From: JAGQYH01 sp041393015
GTDB taxonomy: Bacteria > Bacteroidota > Bacteroidia > Chitinophagales > JADIYW01
Reading direction: 5' to 3'
DNA length: 64,000 nt
Assembly: GCA_041393015.1 (NCBI GenBank)
Contig: JAWKKV010000001.1
Location: 496,001 to 560,000, forward strand
This document shows, piece by piece, positions 19,124 through 28,168 of the stretch. A program made the position numbers and the translations under genes. The stretch's first letter is position 1. Each line of letters starts with the position of its first letter. The notes under the pieces were generated by a model. The model was not told the DNA's origin, searched no databases, and was given only the letters and a program-made list of their open reading frames with translations.

Positions 19124-19621
19124 ATGAAGTCGGTATGCATTATAAGACACGCTAAATCCAGCTGGGAAGATCAAGATCTGCCGGATGTAATTAGGCCTTT
19201 AAACAAAAGAGGAAAGAAAACTTCTGGGTTGGTGGGAAGATACTTAGCACAACTTCATGAGAAACCGGATTTAATTATTTCAAGTCCGGCTACAAGAGCC
19301 TATCATACTGCTGTTAATATTGCCCAAATTTTAGGGTATAGGATGAAAAACATTGTCATCGACCCTACAATTTATTTTGAAGGCGAACAAGGAATTATAA
19401 ATATGCTGAGGCGTTTAGATGACAAGTACGATCATATATTTATCATCGGACATGAGCCCACCCTAAGTGATGTTATTGAAACTTTGAGCGGTGAAACGGT
19501 TCCTAAATTTCCCACAACGGCTGTATTTAAAATTAATTTAGATATGACTTCTTGGAAAGATATTTACGAATCAAAAGGCAAGAAAGCATTTTTCACCATT
19601 CCTAAACAAATAAGAGAATAA
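19124..19621 (+). CDS. SixA-like histidine phosphatase
   Basis: This 165-residue protein starts MKSVCIIRHAKSSWED, with the RHxK/S form of the RHG motif used by SixA-type phosphatases. The second catalytic histidine is in FIIGHEPTLSDVIE, and ISSPATRAYHTA is the conserved loop. SixA proteins remove phosphate from phosphohistidine on Hpt domains or other phosphohistidine proteins. It is 14 bases ahead of ppk, whose enzyme works through a phosphohistidine intermediate, so a link to polyphosphate metabolism is plausible, though not shown. Confidence 0.85.
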   Translation: MKSVCIIRHAKSSWEDQDLPDVIRPLNKRGKKTSGLVGRYLAQLHEKPDLIISSPATRAYHTAVNIAQILGYRMKNIVIDPTIYFEGEQGIINMLRRLDDKYDHIFIIGHEPTLSDVIETLSGETVPKFPTTAVFKINLDMTSWKDIYESKGKKAFFTIPKQIRE

Positions 19622-19635
19622 CATTACTATCTAGC

Positions 19636-21714
19636 ATGCTAAGAACCAAAATAATTAATAGAGAACTTAGTTGGTTGTCTTTCAATGAACGAGTATTGCA
19701 AGAGGCAGAAGACCCAAGTGTTCCATTGTTGGAGAGACTTAAATTTCTCGGTATTTTTTCAAACAATCAGGATGAATTTTTTAGGGTTAGAGTAGCTACT
19801 ATTAGGCGAATGGCCATGTTGGAGAAAGAAGCTAAGAAAGATCTTGGTATCAAGCCTTCTCAACTACTTATTCAAATTCAAGATAAAATTTTGCAACTTC
19901 AAAAGAGATTCGACGAGACCTATTTGAAGCTTTTGAAAGAGTTGAAAGAAGAGAATATATACATCATTAATGAAAATGAGCTAACAGAGGAGCAAGGCAA
20001 ATTTGTTAGAGCCTATTTTCATGATGAAGTTAGATTAAACCTCTTCCCTATCATGATTGATAACCTTAAGGAATTTCCAATTCTGCAAGATTCTTCGATT
20101 TATTTGGCTATTCAATTCTATAAAAAACAAAACAAAGCAGAATCGGTTATTCACTCCTTAATTGAAGTACCTACCCCTCAATTACCTCGTTTCTTGGTAT
20201 TGCCAAAAGAAGACGAAAAAACCTATATTATTTTCTTAGATGACGTAATTAGGTTTAATCTTCAAGACATCTACAAAATATATGATTTTGATAAAATTGA
20301 AGCGTTTACCATAAAGTTTACGCGAGATGCGGAATTAGATATTGACAACGACGTATCCAAAAGTTTTTTAACGGCGGTAGAAACTAGTTTAAAAAAGCGA
20401 AAATCGGCAGATCCATTGCGATTTATTCACGATGAGGAAATGCCCGAGAAATTCCTAAATTTCTTATTGAAGAAAATAGGCTTAAAAAAAGGTCCAAGCG
20501 TTTTGCCTGGTGTTCGATACCATAATTTTAAAGATTTTATGGGTTTCCCTAAATTAGATAGACCTGATTTATGGTATAAAAAACTATCTCAAATCCCACA
20601 TCCTGATTTTCATGAATGCAGAAGTATGATGCAGGTAATGAAAGAAAAAGATGTGCTTTTATATTACCCATATCATGCTTTTGATGATTTTTTAGATCTG
20701 CTAAGAGAAGCGGCTATCGACCCTTTGGTTTCTCATATTAGAGTAAATGTTTATCGAGTAGCAGACCAATCTAACGTTATCAAATCACTGGTAACGGCTA
20801 TTAGAAATGGGAAATTTGTTACCGTTGTAGTTGAGTTAAGAGCTAGATTTGATGAGGCAGCCAATATTCATTGGGCGACTAAACTTAGAGAAGAAGGCGT
20901 AAGAGTAATTACAGGTGTTTCCGGATTAAAAGTGCATTCTAAGTTATGCTTAATAACGAGAAGAGAAGCAGGTGAAAAAGTGTATTACGGCACTATTGGC
21001 ACGGGTAACTTCCACGAAGACACTTCTAAAGTTTATACGGACCATACGTTATTTACAGCCAATCAAGTTATTACAAGAGAAGTAAGAGAAATATTTACCT
21101 TTTTTGAAAAGAACTACGAAATACCAAAACACAATCGATTAATTACAGCACCTTTTCAATTGAGGACTAAAATTGTTAGTTTGATTAATAGAGAGATTCG
21201 CAATGCAAAAGCCGGAAAAAAAGCGGAGCTATTCTTTAAAATGAATAGTTTAGTGGACGAAGCTATGATTGAAAAACTATATCAGGCGAGCAAAGCAGGT
21301 GTAAAAATTAAATTAATTGTTAGAGGAATTTGTTCTTTAATTCCCGGTATACCAAAAATGAGTGAAAATATAAAAGCGATTAGCTTAGTAGATAAGTTAT
21401 TAGAGCATACTCGAGTATTTGTATTTCACAATGATGGGAAAGAAGATGTTTATATTGGCAGTGCAGATTTAATGACTAGAAACTTAGATTACAGAGTTGA
21501 AGTGCTTTGCCCGATTTTAGATAGAGGATTGAAGCAGCAATTGATTGACATTTTAGATATTCAATGGAGTGGTAATGTTAAGGTTCGTATCTTTGACCAA
21601 GATCAGCGAAATAAATATCGAAAATCTAAAGGCAAAGAGATTATTAGAGCACAAGATGTTATTCATGATTATTATAACCAATTTTATATTTCACAAACTG
21701 AAAAGAAAGACTAG
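19636..21714 (+). CDS. ppk1: Polyphosphate kinase Ppk1
   Basis: This 692-residue enzyme makes polyphosphate from ATP reversibly. The N-terminal helix bundle begins INRELSWLSFNERVLQEA, and the phospholipase D-like core has the autophosphorylated histidine in GLKVHSKLCL and the second conserved histidine in VFHNDGKEDVYIGSADLM. FARIRVNVYRVAD-like segments (here HIRVNVYRVAD) confirm the family. Length is normal. It is the middle gene of a SixA-like phosphatase-ppk1-ppx operon, three bases before the ppx start. Confidence 0.96.
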   Translation: MLRTKIINRELSWLSFNERVLQEAEDPSVPLLERLKFLGIFSNNQDEFFRVRVATIRRMAMLEKEAKKDLGIKPSQLLIQIQDKILQLQKRFDETYLKLLKELKEENIYIINENELTEEQGKFVRAYFHDEVRLNLFPIMIDNLKEFPILQDSSIYLAIQFYKKQNKAESVIHSLIEVPTPQLPRFLVLPKEDEKTYIIFLDDVIRFNLQDIYKIYDFDKIEAFTIKFTRDAELDIDNDVSKSFLTAVETSLKKRKSADPLRFIHDEEMPEKFLNFLLKKIGLKKGPSVLPGVRYHNFKDFMGFPKLDRPDLWYKKLSQIPHPDFHECRSMMQVMKEKDVLLYYPYHAFDDFLDLLREAAIDPLVSHIRVNVYRVADQSNVIKSLVTAIRNGKFVTVVVELRARFDEAANIHWATKLREEGVRVITGVSGLKVHSKLCLITRREAGEKVYYGTIGTGNFHEDTSKVYTDHTLFTANQVITREVREIFTFFEKNYEIPKHNRLITAPFQLRTKIVSLINREIRNAKAGKKAELFFKMNSLVDEAMIEKLYQASKAGVKIKLIVRGICSLIPGIPKMSENIKAISLVDKLLEHTRVFVFHNDGKEDVYIGSADLMTRNLDYRVEVLCPILDRGLKQQLIDILDIQWSGNVKVRIFDQDQRNKYRKSKGKEIIRAQDVIHDYYNQFYISQTEKKD

Positions 21715-21717
21715 AAT

Positions 21718-22620
21718 TTGAAACTTGGAGCAATTGACATAGGATCTAACGCCATTAGGCTTTTATTGATGAATGTATATGAAACACCTGAAGGCCCTGT
21801 TTTTGTAAAAGATACTATTTATAGATTACCCCTTCGTTTGGGTGAAGAAGCCTTTTTAAATGGCAAATTTTCTACGGCTAAGGTAAATGCCCTTATTAAA
21901 GCACTAAAGGCATTTAAAAATATTATTGATGTGCATGGCACAGAAGTTTATATGGCTTGTGCTACAAGTGCCATGAGAGAAGCAAGCAACAGCAAAAAAG
22001 TTATTGAAAAAATTAAGGCTAAAACCGGTATTGATATCAATGTGATTAGTGGTTCTGAAGAAGCAGATATCATATTTTCCAATCAATTAGGCGAAGGCCC
22101 TTTTAGCGAAAACACCAATTATTTATACATTGATGTTGGTGGCGGAAGTACAGAGTTAGTGTTGATTTCGGATGGTAAATTAGTTGACAAATGGTCGTTT
22201 AATATTGGAACACTTCGGTTGAAGCACAATATGGTTTCAAATGAAGTTTGGCGCGAAATGCGAGTTTGGCTCTATAAATTCAGAAAAGATTATTCCGGCA
22301 TAAAAGGAATTGGATCAGGGGGAAACATCAACCATATCTTAAAAAATCACTCAAAGAATAAGAATAACATTTTAAGTTTAGAAGTGATTGAAGTTTGCTA
22401 CAGCATGCTTAAAGTGATTCCGGATATTGACAAACAAATAAATTTCAGAATGCGACCTGATCGTGCAGACGTAATTGTTCCTGCATTGGAAATCTTTAAA
22501 AAGATTATGAATTGGCTAGATATCGATGAAATTTATGTACCTAAATTAGGCTTACCAGATGGCATCATTAAAAAACTATACGAGGAAAACAAGGATAATA
22601 AAAGTAAGAAATCGAAGTAA
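21718..22620 (+). CDS. ppx: Ppx/GppA exopolyphosphatase
   Basis: This 300-residue protein has the ASKHA fold: phosphate 1 loop AIDIGSNAIRLLL, EEADIIFSN, phosphate 2 loop YIDVGGGSTELVLIS, and LGLPDGIIKKLY near the end. It corresponds to the short, two-domain form without the HD domain of E. coli Ppx. The start must be the TTG at 21718, because the conserved first strand begins at residue 2 and no ATG precedes it. Degrading polyphosphate next to its synthase gene suggests coupled control of the polymer. Confidence 0.93.
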   Translation: MKLGAIDIGSNAIRLLLMNVYETPEGPVFVKDTIYRLPLRLGEEAFLNGKFSTAKVNALIKALKAFKNIIDVHGTEVYMACATSAMREASNSKKVIEKIKAKTGIDINVISGSEEADIIFSNQLGEGPFSENTNYLYIDVGGGSTELVLISDGKLVDKWSFNIGTLRLKHNMVSNEVWREMRVWLYKFRKDYSGIKGIGSGGNINHILKNHSKNKNNILSLEVIEVCYSMLKVIPDIDKQINFRMRPDRADVIVPALEIFKKIMNWLDIDEIYVPKLGLPDGIIKKLYEENKDNKSKKSK

Positions 22621-22691
22621 AAATTGATTGATACTAATGAAACTTAAATAATGATCTCTTTTATTAACTTAGCATCTTCTAAAAAATAACC

Positions 22692-23108
22692 ATGAATAAA
22701 TTTACTTTCCTTTTAATTGCTATCGTAATGCTTTTAGCTTCTTGTAAAGATAAGAGTGCTCCTGTTTTTTCTAGTTTCTTAATTAATGGTGCTCCTGTTG
22801 ATCAAGTAGCCGGTGTTTATTCAGGAAGTTTCAATGATACTGCAGTGGTTGATATGATTATTCAGGATGATGAAGAGTTGTTTCAGTTTATTGCTTTTAT
22901 TGATACCACAGGTGTAGGTGACAATGAACGATTATATGCAGAAAGCCTAACAGGGAAAGAAGATTTTGTTAGAATGACTTATACTTTCAAAGCACTCGAT
23001 TCTTTAAGCCAATTGTACTTTTTTGGGAATGCAGTTCCAGTAAATTTTACAGCTATCGATAACAATCAAAATACAAGTTCGATAATTGTAAACTTCACCG
23101 TTCAGTAA
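22692..23108 (+). CDS. Small lipoprotein, unknown function
   Basis: This 138-residue protein starts MNKFTFLLIAIVMLLASC, a lipoprotein signal with the lipidated Cys at about 18. The mature part is acidic and strand-rich, with a pattern that could be a single immunoglobulin-like domain (NFTAIDNNQNTSSIIVNFTV). I do not recognise the family. It ends eight bases from the convergent anti-sigma gene stop, and no terminator separates them. Confidence 0.65.
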   Translation: MNKFTFLLIAIVMLLASCKDKSAPVFSSFLINGAPVDQVAGVYSGSFNDTAVVDMIIQDDEELFQFIAFIDTTGVGDNERLYAESLTGKEDFVRMTYTFKALDSLSQLYFFGNAVPVNFTAIDNNQNTSSIIVNFTVQ

Positions 23109-23115
23109 GTTTAGA

Positions 23116-23394
23116 TTAATCTTCTAATTCAGCATCTAAATTCTTAATTTTTTCTAGAATTTCAGACTTCAAACCGTCCGTGCAGCATTTACGGTCTAAT
23201 TTTGTTTTAACGAATTTTTTAAATGCATCATCAATGGCATAATGTTCTAAGCATGATGGACATCTATTTATCTCTTTTATCAATCGAGCTTCTGTTTCCT
23301 TATCCAATTCGCCATCTAAAAGAAATTCAACCTTTTCAACAACATCTTTACAGTTATGACCTCCAATCCCAAAAATTTTCAAAACTCGTTTCAT
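23116..23394 (-). CDS. Anti-sigma factor with zinc-finger (RsrA-like)
   Basis: This 92-residue soluble protein has the layout of ZAS-type anti-sigma factors: CKDVVEKVEFLLDGELD, then a helix ending in NRCPSCLEHY, and a distal Cys pair (RKCC). The His of the canonical Hx3CxxC is replaced by Asn here (INRCPSC), while His follows at LEHY. It is 77 bases downstream of an ECF sigma factor gene on the same strand and probably binds it. Loss of zinc on thiol oxidation is the known release mechanism in RsrA; whether it holds here is open. Confidence 0.8.
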   Translation of the reverse strand: MKRVLKIFGIGGHNCKDVVEKVEFLLDGELDKETEARLIKEINRCPSCLEHYAIDDAFKKFVKTKLDRKCCTDGLKSEILEKIKNLDAELED

Positions 23395-23471
23395 TTAATA
23401 ATTATCAGTTATCGCGTTAATAGTACAGTGGCTTAAATGAGCATCTAAAAAAATTGAATGCCATTCATTTA

Positions 23472-24038
23472 TTAGGTATAACCCAGCGTTCCTGCGTAAT
23501 CTTTCAATTTTTCCTTTAATAAATTCCTCGCTCTATGCAATCTAGATCTTACTGTTCCGATCGGAATATCAACTATTTTAGATATTTCCTCGTATGTAAA
23601 ACCTTCCACATCACAAAGTAAAATTACGGTCTTAAAATCAACGGGGATGCTATTAATGGCGTTCGACATTTCATCGCCTAACATACCCTGAAAGATTTCT
23701 TGTCGTAAATCTACACTGCCTTTAAATTTATCACTATCAGAATCATGATGACTTACAATGTCTTCAAAATCTACCTTATTAGGCTGCTTTGCCCTTTTGC
23801 GATAGTGATTAATAAACGCATTCTTCAGAATCTTGAACAACCATGCTTTAGAATTCGTTCCCACTTGATAAGAATCAATAAAACGATAAGCTTTCATGAA
23901 AGTCTCCTGAACCAAGTCATTCGCTTCCTCTTCGTTGTAGGTTAAGTGATAAGCAAAGTTGTATAAAGCATCTGCATGAGGAAAAAACTCATTGTGAAAT
24001 GTTGAATCTCGTTGTTGCTTTGATTTGGTAGTTCCCAT
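23472..24038 (-). CDS. ECF-type RNA polymerase sigma factor
   Basis: This 188-residue sigma factor has region 2 (HADALYNFAYHLTYNEEEAN, then DLVQETFMKAYRFIDSY) and region 4 (GFTYEEISKIVDIPIGTVRS, then RLHRARNLLKEKL). An acidic-histidine linker (DFEDIVSHHDSDSD) joins them. The frame extends to a TTG at 24047, but that lies inside the -7 box at 24045-24052, so the ATG at 24038 is the start. It is followed by its probable anti-sigma partner. This group resembles the SigR/SigW type common in Bacteroidota. Confidence 0.93.
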   Translation of the reverse strand: MGTTKSKQQRDSTFHNEFFPHADALYNFAYHLTYNEEEANDLVQETFMKAYRFIDSYQVGTNSKAWLFKILKNAFINHYRKRAKQPNKVDFEDIVSHHDSDSDKFKGSVDLRQEIFQGMLGDEMSNAINSIPVDFKTVILLCDVEGFTYEEISKIVDIPIGTVRSRLHRARNLLKEKLKDYAGTLGYT

Positions 24039-24044
24039 GTGATG

Positions 24045-24052
24045 CAAAGTTA
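24045..24052 (-). promoter_or_regulatory. -7 box TAACTTTG of the ECF sigma gene
   Basis: A perfect TAnnTTTG ends seven bases before the ATG at 24038, so transcription should begin at or beside the start codon (leaderless message). No clear -33 TTG is present at the usual spacing. Confidence 0.55.
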
Positions 24053-24131
24053 AATATATGATTTATTATTTAGTTGAGTTAGATAGAAATTTCACTGTTT
24101 ATAACAATTGGATTTATAATTTACCTTTACC

Positions 24132-24938
24132 ATGCAAATGAAAACATCACTGATTGTTAGCACTTATAATCGACCTGATGCCTTGCGTTTAACGCTTAAA
24201 AGCATTGCGCGGCAGCGTCTGCTTCCCAGTGAAGTAATTATTGCAGATGACGGCTCTACCAATGAGACTAAGTTATTGGTGGATGAATTTGCGGCGAACT
24301 TTCCAATTCCTATTCAACATGTTTGGCAAGAAGATAAAGGATTTAGATTGGCAGCCATTAGAAATAAAGCCATTAAAAAAGCTTCGGGCGAGTTTTTAAT
24401 TTTTACAGATGGCGATATTATTCTACACAAAGATTTTATTCAATCACATATAAGTTTTGCTCTGCCAAAACATTTTTGTCAAGGACATCGCGTTTTATTA
24501 AATGCTAGCGCTACAAAAAAAGCTATAGAAAATGAGCAACTTAATTTTGGCCTGTTTGATAGTGGCATCAACAATCGCTTATACGCATTTCACCATCTTG
24601 GTTTTTCAAAACTAATGTCCAAAACCGTTTTAAGCGAAGAAAAAGTAAAAGGCTGCAACTTTTCTTGTTATAGAGAAGATGCTATAAAAATCAATGGTTT
24701 TAATGAATCCTTTATCGGTTGGGGGAAAGAAGATGCTGAGTTTATCGCTCGATTAATCAACTCAGGAGTGAAAGGAATAGATATAAAATTTGCCGCTGTA
24801 GCGTTTCACTTAGATCACGGAGAAAATTTTAAAAAGAAAACGGAAGATGCTTTACCAAACAATCTATTATTTGTAGAAAAAGCTAAAAAAGAAAAGTTGA
24901 CTTGGTGTGACAATGGAATTCTAAAGAAAACTTATTAA
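24132..24938 (+). CDS. Glycosyltransferase family 2 with galactosyltransferase-type C-terminus
   Basis: This 268-residue protein begins with the GT2 fold (SLIVSTYNRPDALRLTLKSI, then IIADDGSTNET). It has a DGD metal motif in FLIFTDGDIILHKDF and the glyco_transf_7C segment KGCNFSCYREDAIKINGF, then IGWGKEDAEFIARL. Relatives add sugars during lipopolysaccharide or capsule synthesis. No transmembrane segment is seen. A near-match to the -7 box (TACCTTTA, 24122-24129) touches the ATG. Either ATG, at 24132 or 24138, could serve. The acceptor is unknown. Confidence 0.88.
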   Translation: MQMKTSLIVSTYNRPDALRLTLKSIARQRLLPSEVIIADDGSTNETKLLVDEFAANFPIPIQHVWQEDKGFRLAAIRNKAIKKASGEFLIFTDGDIILHKDFIQSHISFALPKHFCQGHRVLLNASATKKAIENEQLNFGLFDSGINNRLYAFHHLGFSKLMSKTVLSEEKVKGCNFSCYREDAIKINGFNESFIGWGKEDAEFIARLINSGVKGIDIKFAAVAFHLDHGENFKKKTEDALPNNLLFVEKAKKEKLTWCDNGILKKTY

Positions 24939-24958
24939 TTGAGTGAGATTTAAAGAAA

Positions 24959-25498
24959 TTAGTTATCCTTTTCTTTTAACTCCTTTTTTTGTGTAACTTT
25001 TCCATAAACAAATACAGTTACCAAAGATACCAAAGTAGAACCTCCGAGCACTCCTGCAAGAACTGGCTGCCCACTTAAACCCAATACAGTTGAAACACCT
25101 ATAAGAAGCAGTGCTATAATAAATCCAAATATTTGACCATACCTACTCTGTCTTAATTGTTCAGTTACTGCATGAGATTCCAAAGATCTTCTATGTTCTC
25201 CTTGCTTTTCTGCCATGACCATAATTCTTTCAGCACCATTTTCAATGACATTATTATACTCTTTAAGCATTCTTGGCGGAGGTAAAGGACCTGAAAAAGA
25301 TTCCTTTTTAAATATAGAAACAACTGCACTATATAATTTGGTCTTTTCTTCTTCTGGGATTTCAAGAGCCTCAACAATTGGAATAAATTCATTCTGATTA
25401 GAAAGGTTTTCTTTCCTTTTATTTTTTCCCTTTTGAGGTTTTTCTCCTCCCTTTTTGGAATTATCTTTAGTGGGTTCTAAAGGTTCTATTTCTTCCAT
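24959..25498 (-). CDS. DUF2335 membrane protein
   Basis: This 179-residue protein has a charged Lys/Glu-rich N-terminus (about 60 residues) and then the DUF2335 signature: FSGPLPPPRMLKEYNNVIEN, followed by GAERIMVMAEKQGEHRR. Two C-terminal hydrophobic helices follow (FGFIIALLLIGVSTVLGL and VLAGVLGGSTLVSLVTVFVY). The family is found scattered in bacteria and its function is unknown. It is six bases downstream of the small gene at 25504, so the two form a unit. Confidence 0.8.
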   Translation of the reverse strand: MEEIEPLEPTKDNSKKGGEKPQKGKNKRKENLSNQNEFIPIVEALEIPEEEKTKLYSAVVSIFKKESFSGPLPPPRMLKEYNNVIENGAERIMVMAEKQGEHRRSLESHAVTEQLRQSRYGQIFGFIIALLLIGVSTVLGLSGQPVLAGVLGGSTLVSLVTVFVYGKVTQKKELKEKDN

Positions 25499-25503
25499 TC
25501 CTC

Positions 25504-25863
25504 TTATAATTGTTTAGTCAAACTAGAATTTAACTGTTTAATTCTTAATTCTAATTGTTTAATCCTAGATTCTAATTGATTAATCTCAATAGAATCTACT
25601 TCATGATTAATCTCAATAGAATCTATTTGACTAAGTAATTTAGGAGATAATTCTAACCTTAATTTATTCTGAGCTTCTCTAATGTCATCTCCAACCACTC
25701 CCCAATCGTTTTTAATGGCTTTTGAATCAGCTTCTTCCTCAGTTTTCGAATAATTGAAATTATAATAATTCCCAGAAATATTGAAGATACTTCCTAGCCC
25801 ATCTAAAAATGAACTTTTAGAAAAAAGGTAGTCAGTATGATATAGTTTTTTCAAATAAGACAT
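25504..25863 (-). CDS. Hypothetical protein with coiled-coil tail
   Basis: The frame is open from a GTG at 25905, but the ATG at 25863 gives a reasonable 120-residue protein. The C-terminal third is repetitive: two 9-residue copies of DSIEIN(H/Q) are followed by heptad-like RIKQLELRIKQL, predicting a coiled coil. At DNA level, 21 identical bases repeat with a 27-base period (25578-25625). I recognise no domain. The coupling to the DUF2335 gene suggests a joint function. The 370-base gap upstream (25864-26233) is AT-rich and I see nothing else in it. Confidence 0.5.
   Translation of the reverse strand: MSYLKKLYHTDYLFSKSSFLDGLGSIFNISGNYYNFNYSKTEEEADSKAIKNDWGVVGDDIREAQNKLRLELSPKLLSQIDSIEINHEVDSIEINQLESRIKQLELRIKQLNSSLTKQL
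25578..25625. repeat. Short tandem repeat, 27-bp period
   Basis: GATTAATCTCAATAGAATCT recurs twice with a spacing of 27 bases inside the coding region, giving the 9-residue protein repeat. It is in frame, so copy number could vary without a frameshift. Confidence 0.6.
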
Positions 25864-26233
25864 TCTACCTGACAGTTTTGTTGATAATTTAGTACAATTA
25901 TACACATTTACACAAACATTTGTTTCAATAGCTTCATTAATTTATGTTATAACACTTAAACATTTTGCATTAAAACGAAGTTCAAATTCAACTTATTTTG
26001 TATCAAATTGAATAATAAGATTAGTAAGTTAATCATTCCCTTTATGTTTTTGTTCAAAAAATAGAAAAACTATCTTTTCCCTTCTAACTTTATTAAAAGT
26101 TGCTTCACTAAACCCAATTTAGTATAGTTTCCCAAAAAGTATCAAAATTTACATAAATAATTCCCTCATTTGCATTGTAAAAAAGACTTTTGTATAATTA
26201 TCTATGAAATTCATAATATTATATAAAGAACCC

Positions 26234-27457
26234 CTAATCAGCTAATAATTTCTCTTCTTCCTTTGTTTGAACCAACACAGAAACCACCATCAAAAAAGTT
26301 GTTTTTCCAACAATCAACTCAATACTCTGCTCACCAATAAAGGTTGAAAATGTGAGCATATAAAAAGGAATGACTAAAGGATGCCTTCGCCAAAAATAAA
26401 ATAGCGGAATACATAGAAAGGTATAAAAAGCGAACATCCCTAAAAACCCAAAACAGGCCAAAGAAAAAACAACCTGATTAATGGGTGAATAGCGCAGATC
26501 CATGGGCAAATCAGGATAAGTGACTTCAAACTTCTTATCCGTGGCCTCTTCAATATCTCCCACTCCTACTCCAAAAAAAGGATGTTCTTTTGCCAATATC
26601 CAACCATTTAAAATGGAGTAAATCCTTATTCTGTCAGAATTATGATACGCTCCATGTTCATCTAAAGCTGTACTGATATCCCATTTTACATACGACATTT
26701 TATTCTTGAAGGAAGGGAAACTAGTGTAAGCCACAGCAAATATTAAAACCAAAGCAGCAAAACCAGCCAAGCCAAGTTTGTATTTTTTAGTGCGAAATAT
26801 ATAATAGCAACCGGAAAGTATTAATGTAAGATACAAGGCTAAAAGACCTGTTCTAACGGCCAAAACATGAATGAATACCATTAAAAACAATGCAGCAAAA
26901 CCATATAAATATCGTTCCCATTTACTAACAAAATAAAATTTTGTTGCGGTTAAATAGATAGAAAAGAGCACGGCTATCGCTACCAAATGGCTATACCAAA
27001 TATGAATGATGGGCGTTACAATTGTTTTCCCTCTTAAATAACCATCGTTTATTTCCTCAAAATTTAGAAGATAGCCTACCAGTAATTTTATACTGATGAC
27101 TAAGTTAACGACTACATAAATCGCCAAAAAAGCATTGACATATTTCTTCTTTAACGGACCAATTAAATGAAACGCCAAAGGAATCACTAAAAAGATTAAG
27201 TTAGAATTGACTCGTCCCAACCAATTCGAAGTGTTTTCACTATTGATTCCCGATAAAACATAAATAAGTAGAATCAAGCTTAATCCATAATATTTTGGAT
27301 GACTTATAAATGATCGCAACTTTTTCCTTACATCCTTATTAGATAAGCCCAATAACAACAATAAATAAGGCACTACGGATAAAAGAAAAATTGAATAGTA
27401 TAAGCCTATGCAAATTAGCAAGAATAAAAACAATAAGACCTTTCTGTCTACATTCAT
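26234..27457 (-). CDS. O-antigen ligase/polymerase-like membrane protein
   Basis: This 407-residue protein has about ten to twelve hydrophobic segments and the Wzy_C-type layout. A large external loop with HNSDRIRIYSILNGWILAKE and HPFFGVGVGDIEEATDK carries the conserved Arg and the HPxxGxG motif of WaaL and related ligases. These join or polymerise lipid-linked glycans at the outer face of the inner membrane. I chose the ATG at 27457 over the adjacent upstream TTG. A perfect -7 box lies 27 bases upstream. Nearby GT genes (24132, 9544-14364) fit a surface glycan role. Confidence 0.82.
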   Translation of the reverse strand: MNVDRKVLLFLFLLICIGLYYSIFLLSVVPYLLLLLGLSNKDVRKKLRSFISHPKYYGLSLILLIYVLSGINSENTSNWLGRVNSNLIFLVIPLAFHLIGPLKKKYVNAFLAIYVVVNLVISIKLLVGYLLNFEEINDGYLRGKTIVTPIIHIWYSHLVAIAVLFSIYLTATKFYFVSKWERYLYGFAALFLMVFIHVLAVRTGLLALYLTLILSGCYYIFRTKKYKLGLAGFAALVLIFAVAYTSFPSFKNKMSYVKWDISTALDEHGAYHNSDRIRIYSILNGWILAKEHPFFGVGVGDIEEATDKKFEVTYPDLPMDLRYSPINQVVFSLACFGFLGMFAFYTFLCIPLFYFWRRHPLVIPFYMLTFSTFIGEQSIELIVGKTTFLMVVSVLVQTKEEEKLLAD

Positions 27458-27483
27458 CAATTGTAATGGGTTGGCTTCTAATT

Positions 27484-27491
27484 CAAAGGTA
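27484..27491 (-). promoter_or_regulatory. -7 box TACCTTTG of the O-antigen ligase-like gene
   Basis: A perfect TAnnTTTG on the minus strand, 26 bases before the ATG at 27457. No clear -33 TTG is seen. Confidence 0.45.
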
Positions 27492-27539
27492 ATACGATAG
27501 ATATTAACAGATATTGCATTAAAATTATATCTTTCAGTT

Positions 27540-28139
27540 ATGAAAATCGGTCTCTACTTCGGATCCTTCAATCCAATTCATTTAGGTCATTTAATTGTAG
27601 CCAATAGTATGCTCGAAACAGCACTGTTAGATGAGATATGGTTTGTGCTATCTCCCCAAAGTCCATTTAAAACCCAATCAGAACTAGCGGATGAAGAAGA
27701 CCGTAAAGCAATGTTGGAATTGGCGATTAAGGACAATCCTAAATTTAAAATCAGCACTATTGAGTTTGATTTGCCAAAACCATCATACACCATCAACACC
27801 TTAAAAGCATTAAAAAAAGCACATCCGGAAGAATTGTTTTCCATTGTGATGGGGGCGGATAATTTGATCAATTTCCATAAATGGAAAGCCTATGAAGAAA
27901 TCATTGAGTTGGTTAATATTCAAGTATATGCACGAAGCACAAATGCTGCTATTCCTCCCGAATGGAAAACACATGAAATCGTTCATATTCATCCCTTACC
28001 ATTGATTAATATTTCCTCCACTTTCATTCGAAAAAAGGTCGCCAATAAGGAAAGCATTAAGTATTGGGTGCGTAAAAAAGTAGAACAATACATTATTAAA
28101 AATAAGTTATACAGAACACTTGAATCGGAAAACGACTAA
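27540..28139 (+). CDS. nadD: Nicotinate-nucleotide adenylyltransferase
   Basis: This 199-residue enzyme makes deamido-NAD from nicotinate mononucleotide and ATP. The nucleotidyltransferase motif is GLYFGSFNPIHLGHLIVAN (HLGH), the central FSIVMGADNLINFHKW binds the nucleotide, and the signature SSTFIRKK is near the end. Length is standard for NadD. It is read divergently from the O-antigen ligase-like gene. A 7-of-8 match to the -7 box (TATCTTTC) lies ten bases upstream. Confidence 0.95.
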   Translation: MKIGLYFGSFNPIHLGHLIVANSMLETALLDEIWFVLSPQSPFKTQSELADEEDRKAMLELAIKDNPKFKISTIEFDLPKPSYTINTLKALKKAHPEELFSIVMGADNLINFHKWKAYEEIIELVNIQVYARSTNAAIPPEWKTHEIVHIHPLPLINISSTFIRKKVANKESIKYWVRKKVEQYIIKNKLYRTLESEND

Positions 28140-28168
28140 GCAATTCCATTAATATATATTCACTTTAA

